Source of the DNA: JAJTFA01 sp051715425
GTDB lineage: Bacteria > Bacteroidota > Bacteroidia > UKL13-3
Direction: 5' to 3'
NCBI GenBank assembly: GCA_051715425.1
Contig: JBPXJS010000042.1
Coordinates: 1 to 64,000, forward strand
DNA: 64,000 nucleotides
In this document: piece after piece, positions 8,191 to 15,649 of the stretch
Position numbering within the stretch: position 1 is the stretch's first letter
How the letters are laid out: each line of letters begins with the position of its first letter
Notes under the pieces: generated by a model
Told to the model about the DNA's origin: nothing
Databases searched by the model: none
Seen by the model: only the letters and a program-made list of their open reading frames with translations
Program-made: the position numbers and the translations under genes

Positions 8191-9033
8191 ATGCACGTAA
8201 TTGGTAAACACCATAAAGGATCCGCAAAACAGCCAAAAAATAAACTTCATTCAACGGGTGAACTAAAACTGATTTCAGCATATTTACATTCTTTCTTTGA
8301 GGGAATGGCTGATTTCGCCATTTTTTTCGGGCAATTTTTCAGGGAGGTGTTTAAACCTCCTTACGAGATAAATGAACTGATGCGGCAATCGTATATTATC
8401 GGATATAAATCGCTTTCATTGGTTGGCATTACCGGATTTATTATGGGGTTGGTATTAACCATTCAAACACGTCCTACATTAACGGAATTTGGCGCTGAAT
8501 CATGGCTGCCAGCTATGATTTCCGTTTCAATAGTAAGGGAAATAGGCCCTGTGATAACTGCCCTGATTTGTGCAGGAAAAGTAGGGTCAGGAATTGGAGC
8601 GGAACTGGCCTCCATGAAAGTTACCGAACAAATTGATGCCATGGAGGTATCTGGTTCAAACCCTTTTAAATATATTGTGGTTACACGGGTTTTATCAACC
8701 ATGTTGATGCTGCCTGTGCTCACCATTTTTAATGACGTTATTTCTATGCTCGGTTCTTTTGCAGGGGTAAATATTAAAGGTGATGTAAGTTTTCATCTGT
8801 TTTTCGCCCAGGCATTTGCTCAGCTTAGCTTTTCGGATATTGTGCCTTCTCTTATTAAAACTGTTTTTTTTGGCATGGCCATTGGCTTAATAGCCAGTTA
8901 TAAGGGATATTATTCGAATAAGGGAACAGAAGGAGTAGGGCAGGCAGCTAATGCTTCTGTTGTGCAGGCTTCTCTTATGGTTTTTGTTATTGATATGGTG
9001 GCGGTTCAGCTTACTGATTTATTTCTTTACTGA
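8191..9033 (+). CDS. mlaE: MlaE-family ABC transporter permease
   Basis: 280 aa, with extra polar residues at the N terminus before the usual MlaE fold. Recognised by the GITGFIMGLVL and SIVREIGPVITALICAGKVG segments, a conserved family core, and five to six membrane segments. MlaE forms the inner-membrane core of the MlaFEDB-type phospholipid transporter that maintains outer-membrane lipid asymmetry. It is followed 3 bp later by the ATPase gene. No MlaB (STAS) gene is adjacent, as in many Bacteroidota and plant TGD-type systems. Confidence 0.93.
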   Translation: MHVIGKHHKGSAKQPKNKLHSTGELKLISAYLHSFFEGMADFAIFFGQFFREVFKPPYEINELMRQSYIIGYKSLSLVGITGFIMGLVLTIQTRPTLTEFGAESWLPAMISVSIVREIGPVITALICAGKVGSGIGAELASMKVTEQIDAMEVSGSNPFKYIVVTRVLSTMLMLPVLTIFNDVISMLGSFAGVNIKGDVSFHLFFAQAFAQLSFSDIVPSLIKTVFFGMAIGLIASYKGYYSNKGTEGVGQAANASVVQASLMVFVIDMVAVQLTDLFLY

Positions 9034-9036
9034 AAA

Positions 9037-9810
9037 ATGAAAATCACTTCAAAACCAGTAGACAAATCAATCGATGTTCATGAAACTTCATTGATACTTG
9101 AAGTGAAAAATCTTCAGAAATCGTTTGGCTCCAACAGGGTGTTAAAGGACCTCAATCTGATATTAAACAGAGGAGAAAACCTGGTTGTTTTAGGTAAATC
9201 TGGAAGTGGTAAATCGGTGTTGATTAAATGTATGGTTGGGCTTATTGAACCTGATGATGGAATACTGACAGTACTGGGGAAAAACATAGCAGATTTAAAT
9301 AAAATGGAGTTGAATGCTGTGCGAAAACGTGTTGGATTCCTTTTTCAAAGCGGTGCCCTTTATGATTCTATGTCAGTTTTAGAAAACCTCTTGTTTCCTT
9401 TAAGAGATAAGAAAGAAATGAAGTGGAGTGAAAAAAAGAGACTGGCAGAAGAGATCATAAAAAGTGTGGGACTTGAGGGAACGCTTGATAAAATGCCCTC
9501 AGAACTTTCCGGAGGTATGCGTAAGCGCCTGGGCCTTGCCCGCACCTTAATATTAAAGCCGGAACTGATTTTATACGATGAGCCTACAACAGGTCTTGAT
9601 CCAATTACATCAAAAGAAATAAGTGAGCTGATGCTTGATGTTCAAAAAAAGTATCAAACCTCATCGGTTATTATTACCCACGATATGGCTTGCGCAAGAA
9701 TTACTGCGAACAGAATTGTAGTACTAAAGGATGGAAGTGTTGAAGAAGAGGGTACCTGCAAAGAACTGGAGAAATCGGAAAATAAATGGGTAAGGTCTTT
9801 TTTTGAATAA
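9037..9810 (+). CDS. mlaF: MlaF-type ABC transporter ATP-binding protein
   Basis: 257 aa. Walker A GKSGSGKS, Q-loop in LFQSGALYDSM, signature LSGGMRKRLGLA, Walker B LILYDEPTTGLDP and the switch His in IITHDM are all present, so the ATPase should be active. LSGGMRKR and the SGALYDS Q-loop are typical of the MlaF branch. It powers lipid movement by the MlaE permease encoded just upstream. Confidence 0.94.
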   Translation: MKITSKPVDKSIDVHETSLILEVKNLQKSFGSNRVLKDLNLILNRGENLVVLGKSGSGKSVLIKCMVGLIEPDDGILTVLGKNIADLNKMELNAVRKRVGFLFQSGALYDSMSVLENLLFPLRDKKEMKWSEKKRLAEEIIKSVGLEGTLDKMPSELSGGMRKRLGLARTLILKPELILYDEPTTGLDPITSKEISELMLDVQKKYQTSSVIITHDMACARITANRIVVLKDGSVEEEGTCKELEKSENKWVRSFFE

Positions 9811-9821
9811 AAATGTGGTAT

Positions 9822-9852
9822 GGCATTAATGCCCGCAATCCGGATCGCGATC
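9822..9852. other. Two short perfect palindromes between mlaF and mlaD
   Basis: GGCATTAATGCC (9822-9833) and GATCGCGATC (9843-9852) lie in the 58-bp gap. They are self-complementary with no loop, so they suit dimeric protein binding better than RNA hairpins. GATCGCGATC contains two GATC sites. No T-tract follows. Confidence 0.35.
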
Positions 9853-9868
9853 ATAAAAAAAACAGGTT

Positions 9869-10552
9869 ATGCAATTAAAAGCAATAAATAAATTAAAACT
9901 CGGAATATTTGTTTCCATCAGCTTGGTATTACTCGCAGCAGGAATTTATTTTGTTGGGGAAACTAAAAAAATATTTAGTCGTACCTTCGGAATAAGTGCG
10001 ATATTTAAGGATGTGAATGGGTTACAGGTAGGCAACAATGTAAGGTTTGCCGGTATTCATGTAGGTACCGTAGAGGCCATTGAAATGATTACCGATACAA
10101 CGGTACAGGTAGATGTTGTGATAGACCTGAAAACACAACAGTTTATAAAAAAGGATGCAAAAGCCGTTATAGGTTCAGATGGGTTGATGGGGAATAAAAT
10201 CCTGATCATATCACCCGGTACAAAGGGAATGAAGGAAATAGCGGATGGAGATATGATTGCTACAGCTATTCCCATCAGCATGGATGATATGTTACTGACT
10301 TTAAAAACAACCATTGACAATACAGCCATCATTACCAATGATCTGGCTGCTATTATGACCAATATTCATTCAGGAAAAGGAACCATAGGCAAATTATTTA
10401 TGGATACAGTATTTGCAGAAGATCTCAATAAAACCATTGTTAATGTAAAACAAGGAACCAAGGGGTTTAAACAGAATATGGATGCAGCCAAACAAAGTAT
10501 TTTCCTGAGAGGATTTTTTAAGGATAAAAGTAAACCAAAAAAGCGCAAGTAG
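9869..10552 (+). CDS. mlaD: MlaD/MCE-domain lipid-binding protein
   Basis: 227 aa. One N-terminal membrane anchor (about 12-30), then a single MCE domain (GNNVRFAGIHVGTV, IGSDGLMGNKILII), then a helical C-terminal tail ending in a very basic KDKSKPKKRK. MlaD forms a periplasmic hexameric ring on MlaE through which lipids pass. It completes an mlaE-F-D set; no mlaC or mlaA gene is adjacent, so the outer-membrane partner must lie elsewhere or be replaced. Confidence 0.92.
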   Translation: MQLKAINKLKLGIFVSISLVLLAAGIYFVGETKKIFSRTFGISAIFKDVNGLQVGNNVRFAGIHVGTVEAIEMITDTTVQVDVVIDLKTQQFIKKDAKAVIGSDGLMGNKILIISPGTKGMKEIADGDMIATAIPISMDDMLLTLKTTIDNTAIITNDLAAIMTNIHSGKGTIGKLFMDTVFAEDLNKTIVNVKQGTKGFKQNMDAAKQSIFLRGFFKDKSKPKKRK

Positions 10553-10720
10553 TTTTCATCTGAACATTGATCTTTTGCGTTGGTTTCAGATTAGTTTTCT
10601 TGGAATTAGATTTCCCTCCTTCCTTGTTACCATTGATCCCGTTTTAAAAAGGTGTGAATGATGTAACTTATAGCTAAACTTCTGTAACTGGAAAAGGGGT
10701 AATACCATCGACCTTTGATT

Positions 10721-10738
10721 TGTGAAAATTAATTCACA
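10721..10738. promoter_or_regulatory. Inverted repeat just upstream of the TSP3-OmpA gene
   Basis: TGTGAA (10721-10726) and TTCACA (10733-10738) flank AATTAA, five bases before the start codon at 10744. It could be an operator or a small hairpin near the ribosome-binding region. The 8-bp gap between TGTGA and TCACA is not the standard CRP spacing of 6. The rest of the 191-bp intergenic gap shows only a near-consensus GACCTTTG at about 10710-10717. Confidence 0.35.
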
Positions 10739-10743
10739 GAACT

Positions 10744-12456
10744 ATGAAAATATTATTACCAACATTACCCTGTCAATCTACTTCTTTTAATAAGTTAAAC
10801 CCTGTACTTTGGGTCTTTATATTCCTCCTGTTAAGCCTGAATTTACATGCACAAACCAAGGAGCGAAAGTGGAACCTGGGAATTATGGGTGGAATCAGCA
10901 CATATGCCGGAGATCTGGGAAACGGAATGCTTGATTTCAGAACAAGAGATTTTGAACAAAATTTATTAGGTGGTTTTACTGTTTCCCGATACCTGAATGC
11001 CTCTTTTGATGCTACGGTAATGGGTACTTACGGTACATGGGGGTTTTACAATACCACTGCTCCCGATATTAGTTTCAAGGGCACCATGCAGCATGCTAAT
11101 TTAAACATTAAGTATAAGCTAAACAACGGCCATCTTATTCCGGAAGATGCCTGGCTGGCTCCATATATTTTTGCTGGAATGGGTTTTTCAGGATTTAGCG
11201 GAGACGACATTAATGATGGGCTGGACTACCCTATTGTTGGTGGTATTGGTTTACGACTTAAAGTAACAAAGGTGTTAAGTTTTAACTACCAGGCAACATT
11301 TGGATATATGGCTACAGCTTATAATAATCCGAATCAGTTACCACCGCTTGAGCCAACAGGTACTGATAAGTTTTTGCTACATACCATTGGTTTAGGTTTA
11401 AACCTTGGAAGAGCTAAGGATGCTGATGGAGATGGTGTATCCGATCAGAATGATAAATGTAATGATACGCCAAAAGGTGTGAAAGTAGATGACAAAGGAT
11501 GTCCGCTGGATACAGATCAGGACGGTGTGGTAGACTATCAGGATAATTGCCCTAAAGATGCCGGATCTGCAAATACTAAGGGTTGTCCTGACCGTGATAA
11601 GGATGGTACTGCTGACATGGATGATCAATGCCCTGATATGGCTGGTGTACCTGAATTAAAAGGCTGTCCCGATTCAGATGGTGACGGATTAATAGATAGT
11701 AAGGATAAATGTCCGAATGTAGCCGGAGTATTGGCTATGGATGGTTGCCCGGATACAGATGGCGATGGAATAAGAGATGAAGATGATTTGTGCCCTAAGG
11801 TAAAAGGAGTAGCTTTATTTAAAGGCTGTCCGGATACAGATGAAGATGGTATAGAAGATTCAAGAGATATGTGTCCTTTAGTGAAAGGTCCTGCTTCAAC
11901 CAATGGTTGTCCGGATACTGATAATGACGGGGTAAATGATGGAATAGATAAGTGTCCGTTGGTAGCCGGTGACCCGTCACATAGCGGATGTCCTGACACG
12001 GATAATGATAGGGTATATGATGATATTGATAAGTGTATCAATATCCCTGGAACTCCTACCAATAACGGTTGTCCTGAATTAAAGAAGGAAGTAAAACAAT
12101 TGTTTCAAAAAGCGCTTCAGGGTATCCAGTTCGAAACAGGAAAGGCCGTAATTAAGCCGGTATCATTTGCTATTTTAAACGCCATTGTGAAGGTAATGGC
12201 TGAAAACCCAACCTATAAGTTGAAAATTGGCGGACATACCGATAATGTGGGTGCTGATGATATGAACATGACGCTTTCAAAAGACAGAGCAGCAGCAGTT
12301 GCAAATTATCTGATAGCAAAAGGGGTGGATCCTTTGCGCCTGAGTTCGGAGGGTTACGGAGAAACAGTTCCGGTAGATACCAACGAATCGGTGAAAGGTC
12401 GTACCCGTAACAGAAGAGTAGAGTTTCAGGTTGAATTCATGGATGTAGTGAAGTAA
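10744..12456 (+). CDS. OmpA-family protein with beta-barrel and thrombospondin type 3 repeats
   Basis: 570 aa. Signal peptide ending near residue 37 (NLHAQ), an outer-membrane beta-barrel-like region about 40-220, a run of eight or more TSP3 calcium-binding repeats about 223-445 (pattern DxDxDGxxDxxDxC, as in DTDGDGIRDEDDLCP), and a C-terminal OmpA domain (GHTDNVGADDMN, GRTRNRRVEF). It should sit in the outer membrane, bind Ca2+ along the repeat rod and hold peptidoglycan, stabilising the envelope. A good terminator follows, and an inverted repeat precedes the start. Confidence 0.93.
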   Translation: MKILLPTLPCQSTSFNKLNPVLWVFIFLLLSLNLHAQTKERKWNLGIMGGISTYAGDLGNGMLDFRTRDFEQNLLGGFTVSRYLNASFDATVMGTYGTWGFYNTTAPDISFKGTMQHANLNIKYKLNNGHLIPEDAWLAPYIFAGMGFSGFSGDDINDGLDYPIVGGIGLRLKVTKVLSFNYQATFGYMATAYNNPNQLPPLEPTGTDKFLLHTIGLGLNLGRAKDADGDGVSDQNDKCNDTPKGVKVDDKGCPLDTDQDGVVDYQDNCPKDAGSANTKGCPDRDKDGTADMDDQCPDMAGVPELKGCPDSDGDGLIDSKDKCPNVAGVLAMDGCPDTDGDGIRDEDDLCPKVKGVALFKGCPDTDEDGIEDSRDMCPLVKGPASTNGCPDTDNDGVNDGIDKCPLVAGDPSHSGCPDTDNDRVYDDIDKCINIPGTPTNNGCPELKKEVKQLFQKALQGIQFETGKAVIKPVSFAILNAIVKVMAENPTYKLKIGGHTDNVGADDMNMTLSKDRAAAVANYLIAKGVDPLRLSSEGYGETVPVDTNESVKGRTRNRRVEFQVEFMDVVK

Positions 12457-12479
12457 ACGGATATAACAATTTAATGAAA

Positions 12480-12517
12480 GCTGAAAACTCCGGATTATCG
12501 GGGGTTTTCAGCTTTTT
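12480..12517 (+). terminator. Intrinsic terminator after the TSP3-OmpA gene
   Basis: GCTGAAAACTCC (12480-12491) pairs with GGGGTTTTCAGC (12501-12512) with one wobble pair, followed by TTTTT. It lies 24 bp after the stop. Confidence 0.88.
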
Positions 12518-12621
12518 ATAAGCGAAGTGCCGAATTAAAGAGTTACCTTTACGAGTAGATTAAGTATCCCGGCTATCTAACTTTCAGGGTATGTGATTTT
12601 ACACAAGTTCATTTATTTCTT

Positions 12622-13182
12622 ATGAAACTATACATTAAAAATATGGTTTGCATCCGTTGTAAAATGGTTGTAAAAGAAGAACTGAAAAATCTGGGATTGA
12701 CCTACACAGTTGTTGAATTGGGTGAAGTGGAAATACTACAAGATATTTCGGATGAGCAACGCAAAATATTAAAGTTTGGGTTGCTAAAAACTGGTCTTGA
12801 GTTAATGGATGATAAAAAGGCCATCCTCGTTGAAAAAATTAAAAAAGTAATTATTGAGATGGTGCATTACCTGGACGAGGTTCCAAAGGTGAATTTTTCT
12901 GATTATTTAAGTGAAAAACTCGATTACGACTACACCTATATGGCCAATCTGTTTTCAGAGATTTGTGGAATCACTATAGAGCATCATATTATTAATCATA
13001 AAATAGAAAGGGTAAAGGAATTGCTCATTTATGAAGAGCTAAACCTTACAGAAATCGCAGATAAAATGCACTACAGCAGCGTAGCTCATTTATCCAATCA
13101 GTTTAAAAAGGTTACAGGATTTACCACCTCTCATTTTAAACAGTTAAAACATAAGCGCCTCACCTCTCTGGAACGGATATAA
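12622..13182 (+). CDS. Regulator with HMA-like N-terminal domain and AraC-type DNA-binding domain
   Basis: 186 aa. Residues 1-70 look like a heavy-metal-associated (ferredoxin-like) fold with an MVCIRC motif (MxCxxC, Cys10 and Cys13), the usual soft-metal site. Residues about 85-180 form an AraC HTH pair (LTEIADKMHYSSVAHLSNQF, KKVTGFTTSHFK). Metal-sensing plus DNA binding is the obvious reading, though thiol redox sensing by the CxxC is possible. I recall this architecture as well conserved in Bacteroidota and often near CsbD-like genes; its ligand is not known to me. It lies between the Mla/OmpA genes and the CsbD-like gene, so it may control this stress group. Confidence 0.85.
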   Translation: MKLYIKNMVCIRCKMVVKEELKNLGLTYTVVELGEVEILQDISDEQRKILKFGLLKTGLELMDDKKAILVEKIKKVIIEMVHYLDEVPKVNFSDYLSEKLDYDYTYMANLFSEICGITIEHHIINHKIERVKELLIYEELNLTEIADKMHYSSVAHLSNQFKKVTGFTTSHFKQLKHKRLTSLERI

Positions 13183-13314
13183 TATGACTCATTAATCAGC
13201 CTGGTTTTTTAAGTGTGAATCATATAATTTAATATAAATGTTGTGTAATAATTCTACTGCCGATGTGTTGCAACTTTGTATGGTAATATTTTGTTACACT
13301 TAATAACCATTTAT

Positions 13315-13518
13315 ATGAGTACAACAACACAATCATCCAGCAGCAATGCAAAATCAAACTGGACAGAACAAAAAACAAAGCTTATTGCCAAGTTTCCCGT
13401 TTTAACAGATGCGGATCTTAACTATGAAACCGGTAAGCGTGAAGAAATGATGGTTAAAGTTCAAAAGAAACTTGGAAAAACCAAGGACGAGTTGAACGCT
13501 ATTATTGAAAAATTATAG
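13315..13518 (+). CDS. CsbD-like small stress protein
   Basis: 67 aa from the ATG at 13315; a TTG start at 13276 would add a hydrophobic piece unlike the family. Shows the CsbD pattern: a tryptophan near the start of the domain (SNWTEQKTKLIAKFP), LTDADL, a GKREEMMVKVQKKLG block and a closing helix. CsbD proteins are small, charged and induced by general stress in Bacillus; function remains unclear. Ends 43 bp before the next reading frame region and belongs to the same plus-strand stress group. Confidence 0.8.
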   Translation: MSTTTQSSSSNAKSNWTEQKTKLIAKFPVLTDADLNYETGKREEMMVKVQKKLGKTKDELNAIIEKL

Positions 13519-13614
13519 CAACTCAGGTTTGTAAAGTTTTGCAATTTAACCGGATGCCAATTGGAGATCAAAGGGTGTCCGGTTAAAATTATTTACACGT
13601 TAAATCAACACAAA

Positions 13615-14037
13615 ATGAAAAAATTAATAGGATTTGTTTATTTGATATTTATGCTGTCGTTAGCTGCAGTTGCACAGCAAAATGAAGGAAAGTTAAAAGA
13701 TGCCAGAAAAGATATGAAAGTGGCTAAAGAAGATCTTATTCAGGCACAAAAGGATTCTGTGGCTGAATACCGCCAGTTTAAAAAAGAATCGGAGGAAAAA
13801 ATAGAGGCAAACAAAAAGACCATTGCCGAACTTAGAGCTGAAAAAATAAGAAAGAATCAGGAAAGCAGCAGGGAATACAACAAAAAGATCCAGTTACTGG
13901 AGGATAAAAATATTTCCATGAAAAATAAAGTTGATCACTATAAAGCTGATGGCAATACCAATTGGGTAGTATTTAAACGTCAGTTTAATGAGGAAATGAA
14001 TGCACTGCAAAAGTCGTTTATAGAATCCAGGGATTAG
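13615..14037 (+). CDS. Exported coiled-coil protein, paralogue of the 4433-4876 lipoprotein
   Basis: 140 aa from the ATG at 13615, chosen because a clear Sec signal peptide (MKKLIGFVYLIFMLSLAAVA) follows; the earlier in-frame start at 13561 would bury it. The mature chain is nearly all charged helix: KDMKVAKEDLIQAQKDS, YRQFKKESEEKIEANKK, and NWVVFKRQFNEEMNAL align with blocks of the lipoprotein at 4433. Unlike that paralogue it has no lipobox Cys, so this copy should be a soluble periplasmic protein. It ends just before a strong terminator. Confidence 0.75.
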   Translation: MKKLIGFVYLIFMLSLAAVAQQNEGKLKDARKDMKVAKEDLIQAQKDSVAEYRQFKKESEEKIEANKKTIAELRAEKIRKNQESSREYNKKIQLLEDKNISMKNKVDHYKADGNTNWVVFKRQFNEEMNALQKSFIESRD

Positions 14038-14065
14038 CGCTTTGTTGATGTTGGTAATAACAAAG

Positions 14066-14088
14066 GGCGGGTATACCCGCCTTTTTTT
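14066..14088 (+). terminator. Intrinsic terminator after the coiled-coil protein gene
   Basis: GGCGGGT (14066-14072) pairs with ACCCGCC (14075-14081), followed by seven Ts. It is 29 bp after the stop codon. Confidence 0.92.
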
Positions 14089-14115
14089 GTTTGTACCGTA
14101 TTTTAAAAGTATCAT

Positions 14116-14670
14116 ATGAAGAGAACAATATTGAATAACACAACCGATGATGAGCAAATAAAAAAATTGCATCTCCTGGTGGAAGATGCAATCAGGGAAG
14201 AGGCACTCATCATTGAACAGTTAAGTCACCCGGCAAAAAGTGTATTGTCACGCAGCGATATCCTGGCAGACAGGATGGCTTTATTTGGTGGTAGCTGGAA
14301 GTTTATTATTCTCTTTATTGCTGTATTATCGGTTTGGATTATTTATAATATGATAAGAGGTACAGAGGCTTTTGATCCTTATCCTTTTATTTTAATGAAC
14401 CTCCTGCTTTCTGCTATTGCTGCCCTGCAGGCGCCAATTATTATGATGAGCCAGAACCGGCAGGAAGTAAAAGACAGACAACATGCCGAGAATGATTACC
14501 TCATCAATTTAAAGGCAGAAATGGAAATCAGAAATATCAACCAAAAGATTAATCTGTTGATGGAAGAACAAATCAAACGGTTGCTGGAAGCACAAGCTAT
14601 GGAGATTGCACTGATAGAACAATTGCATACAAAAATAGAAAACATCAGAAAAAGATATGCTGGCCTTTGA
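14116..14670 (+). CDS. DUF1003 membrane protein
   Basis: 184 aa. A cytoplasmic N-terminal helix, then LADRMALFGGSWKFI leading into two transmembrane segments (about 56-76 and 90-110), the ALQAPIIMMSQNRQ motif, then a long charged helix with RQHAENDYLINLKAE. These are the defining features of DUF1003. The family is common in bacteria and its function is unknown. The C-terminal coiled coil overlaps the next gene's start by 14 bp. Confidence 0.9.
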   Translation: MKRTILNNTTDDEQIKKLHLLVEDAIREEALIIEQLSHPAKSVLSRSDILADRMALFGGSWKFIILFIAVLSVWIIYNMIRGTEAFDPYPFILMNLLLSAIAALQAPIIMMSQNRQEVKDRQHAENDYLINLKAEMEIRNINQKINLLMEEQIKRLLEAQAMEIALIEQLHTKIENIRKRYAGL

Positions 14671-14965
14671 AACAATGACCGAAGCCCTCAATGAGTTATA
14701 CCTTGATGGCTATACTTATGATTTTAACCTGGTAACCCTGGCAACCTATAATTCGCACCGGCATTTGCCCATCAGGGATTTTGTAATTGTACGTGTAATC
14801 CGTTTCGAAAACAACAGCGATCCATCTGAGAGTGCCATATTATATGCTATCGGATCAGAGTTGCATCAAATAAAAGGTACCTTGGTAAACGGGTATGGAA
14901 TTTATGCCGATGCCCTTACCAACAGGTTTATTAATAGCATAGGCTCTCAGGAGATAATCATATAA
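14657..14965 (+). CDS. Small conserved Bacteroidota protein (often mislabelled PRPP synthetase)
   Basis: 102 aa. The pattern ETMTEALNELYLDGYTYDFNL, VIRFENNSDPSESAILYAI and GTLVNGYGIYADAL matches a small family I recall from Bacteroidota that databases sometimes call phosphoribosylpyrophosphate synthetase, although no PRPP-binding loop or Mg site is visible. Function unknown. The ATG at 14657 overlaps the DUF1003 gene; the ATG at 14675 is a possible alternative that would avoid the overlap but lose part of the conserved N terminus. Confidence 0.78.
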   Translation: MLAFETMTEALNELYLDGYTYDFNLVTLATYNSHRHLPIRDFVIVRVIRFENNSDPSESAILYAIGSELHQIKGTLVNGYGIYADALTNRFINSIGSQEIII

Positions 14966-15039
14966 TTGTGAGAGGGGAATCAAATTTAGTTTTTTAGGAT
15001 ATCGGTTGGATTTAGTAAATTGTATTAAAATTGGTAACA

Positions 15040-15387
15040 ATGGCATACAATGAAAAACTAGCCGACCGCACCCGGGAGATTATAGCACGCACACACAGGA
15101 ACGTGGAGGAAAAAAGAATGTTTGGCGGGTTGTGTTTTATGGTAAATGATAAAATGTGTGTGGGTGTGGAAGCAGAAAGGCTTATGGTAAGACTTGATCC
15201 GGAACGTTATGACGAGGTAATGGAAAAGGAAGGCTGCAAGCCTATGGATTTTACCGGTAAAATAATGAAGGGTTATGTGTTTGTTGATATAGAGGTGCTG
15301 AACACCGCTAAACGCCTGGAGTATTGGGTAAACCTGGCTTTGGAGTATAATAAGGTGGCTAAAGCGGCTAAGAAAAAGAAGAAATGA
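15040..15387 (+). CDS. TfoX/Sxy N-terminal domain protein
   Basis: 115 aa from the ATG at 15040 (an upstream TTG at 15031 adds only LVT). The EKRMFGGLCFMVNDKMCVGV and RLDPERYDEV segments identify the TfoX N-terminal domain. In gamma-proteobacteria TfoX/Sxy regulates competence, but stand-alone N-terminal domain proteins like this are widespread and of unknown role. The chain ends in a poly-lysine tail (AKAAKKKKK). Confidence 0.85.
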   Translation: MAYNEKLADRTREIIARTHRNVEEKRMFGGLCFMVNDKMCVGVEAERLMVRLDPERYDEVMEKEGCKPMDFTGKIMKGYVFVDIEVLNTAKRLEYWVNLALEYNKVAKAAKKKKK

Positions 15388-15422
15388 GGTTGTATGATTT
15401 TTTGATTTTATTCCGCAGGCAT

Positions 15423-15465
15423 AAAAAAAGCGGAAGACTTTAAGAAGAAAAAGTCATTCCGCTTT
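15423..15465 (-). terminator. Terminator of tRNA-Leu
   Basis: On the minus strand AAAGCGGAATGACTT pairs with AAGTCTTCCGCTTT, with one bulged base, followed by a T-tract (15429-15423). It begins directly beyond the tRNA 3' end, so it should end the tRNA transcript; it may also act weakly for the TfoX gene on the plus strand. Confidence 0.8.
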
Positions 15466-15467
15466 AG

Positions 15468-15551
15468 TACCCGGAGCCGGGGTCGAACCGGCACGAGGGT
15501 GAGCTCACTGGTGTTTGAGACCAGCGCGTCTACCAATTCCGCCATCCGGGC
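15468..15551 (-). tRNA. tRNA-Leu (anticodon CAA)
   Basis: 84 nt on the minus strand. Acceptor GCCCGGA pairs with TCCGGGT (one G-T pair), discriminator A. D-arm region GGCGGAATTGGTAGACGC, anticodon stem CTGGT/ACCAG around loop CTCAAAC giving CAA, long variable arm GTGAGCTCACCCTCGT typical of class II tRNA, T-arm GCCGGTTCGACCCCGGC. CCA is not encoded. Reads UUG codons. Confidence 0.96.
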
Positions 15552-15589
15552 ATTTGTTGTTTTGTGTTATAAAGAACGATTTCGCTACC

Positions 15590-15606
15590 TCCCGCATGCT
15601 GCGGGA
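15590..15606. repeat. TCCCGCA/TGCGGGA hairpin upstream of tRNA-Leu
   Basis: TCCCGCA (15590-15596), TGC loop, TGCGGGA (15600-15606), a perfect 7-bp stem. A similar TCCCGC/GCGGGA hairpin occurs at 21707-21721. Possibly a dispersed palindromic element. Confidence 0.45.
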
Positions 15607-15649
15607 TTGTTCGACTAACTGTTTTTGAAAAAAAAACAGAGTCTCACAA

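Noticed and set aside
10721..10738. CRP site upstream of the TSP3-OmpA gene
   Set aside because: TGTGA and TCACA are separated by 8 bp rather than 6, and the site lies within 5 bp of the start codon; kept only as an inverted repeat.
11625..12062. 145-codon open frame antisense to the TSP3 repeats
   Set aside because: A shadow of the repeated DTDGDG codons, giving a periodic Ser/Pro product.
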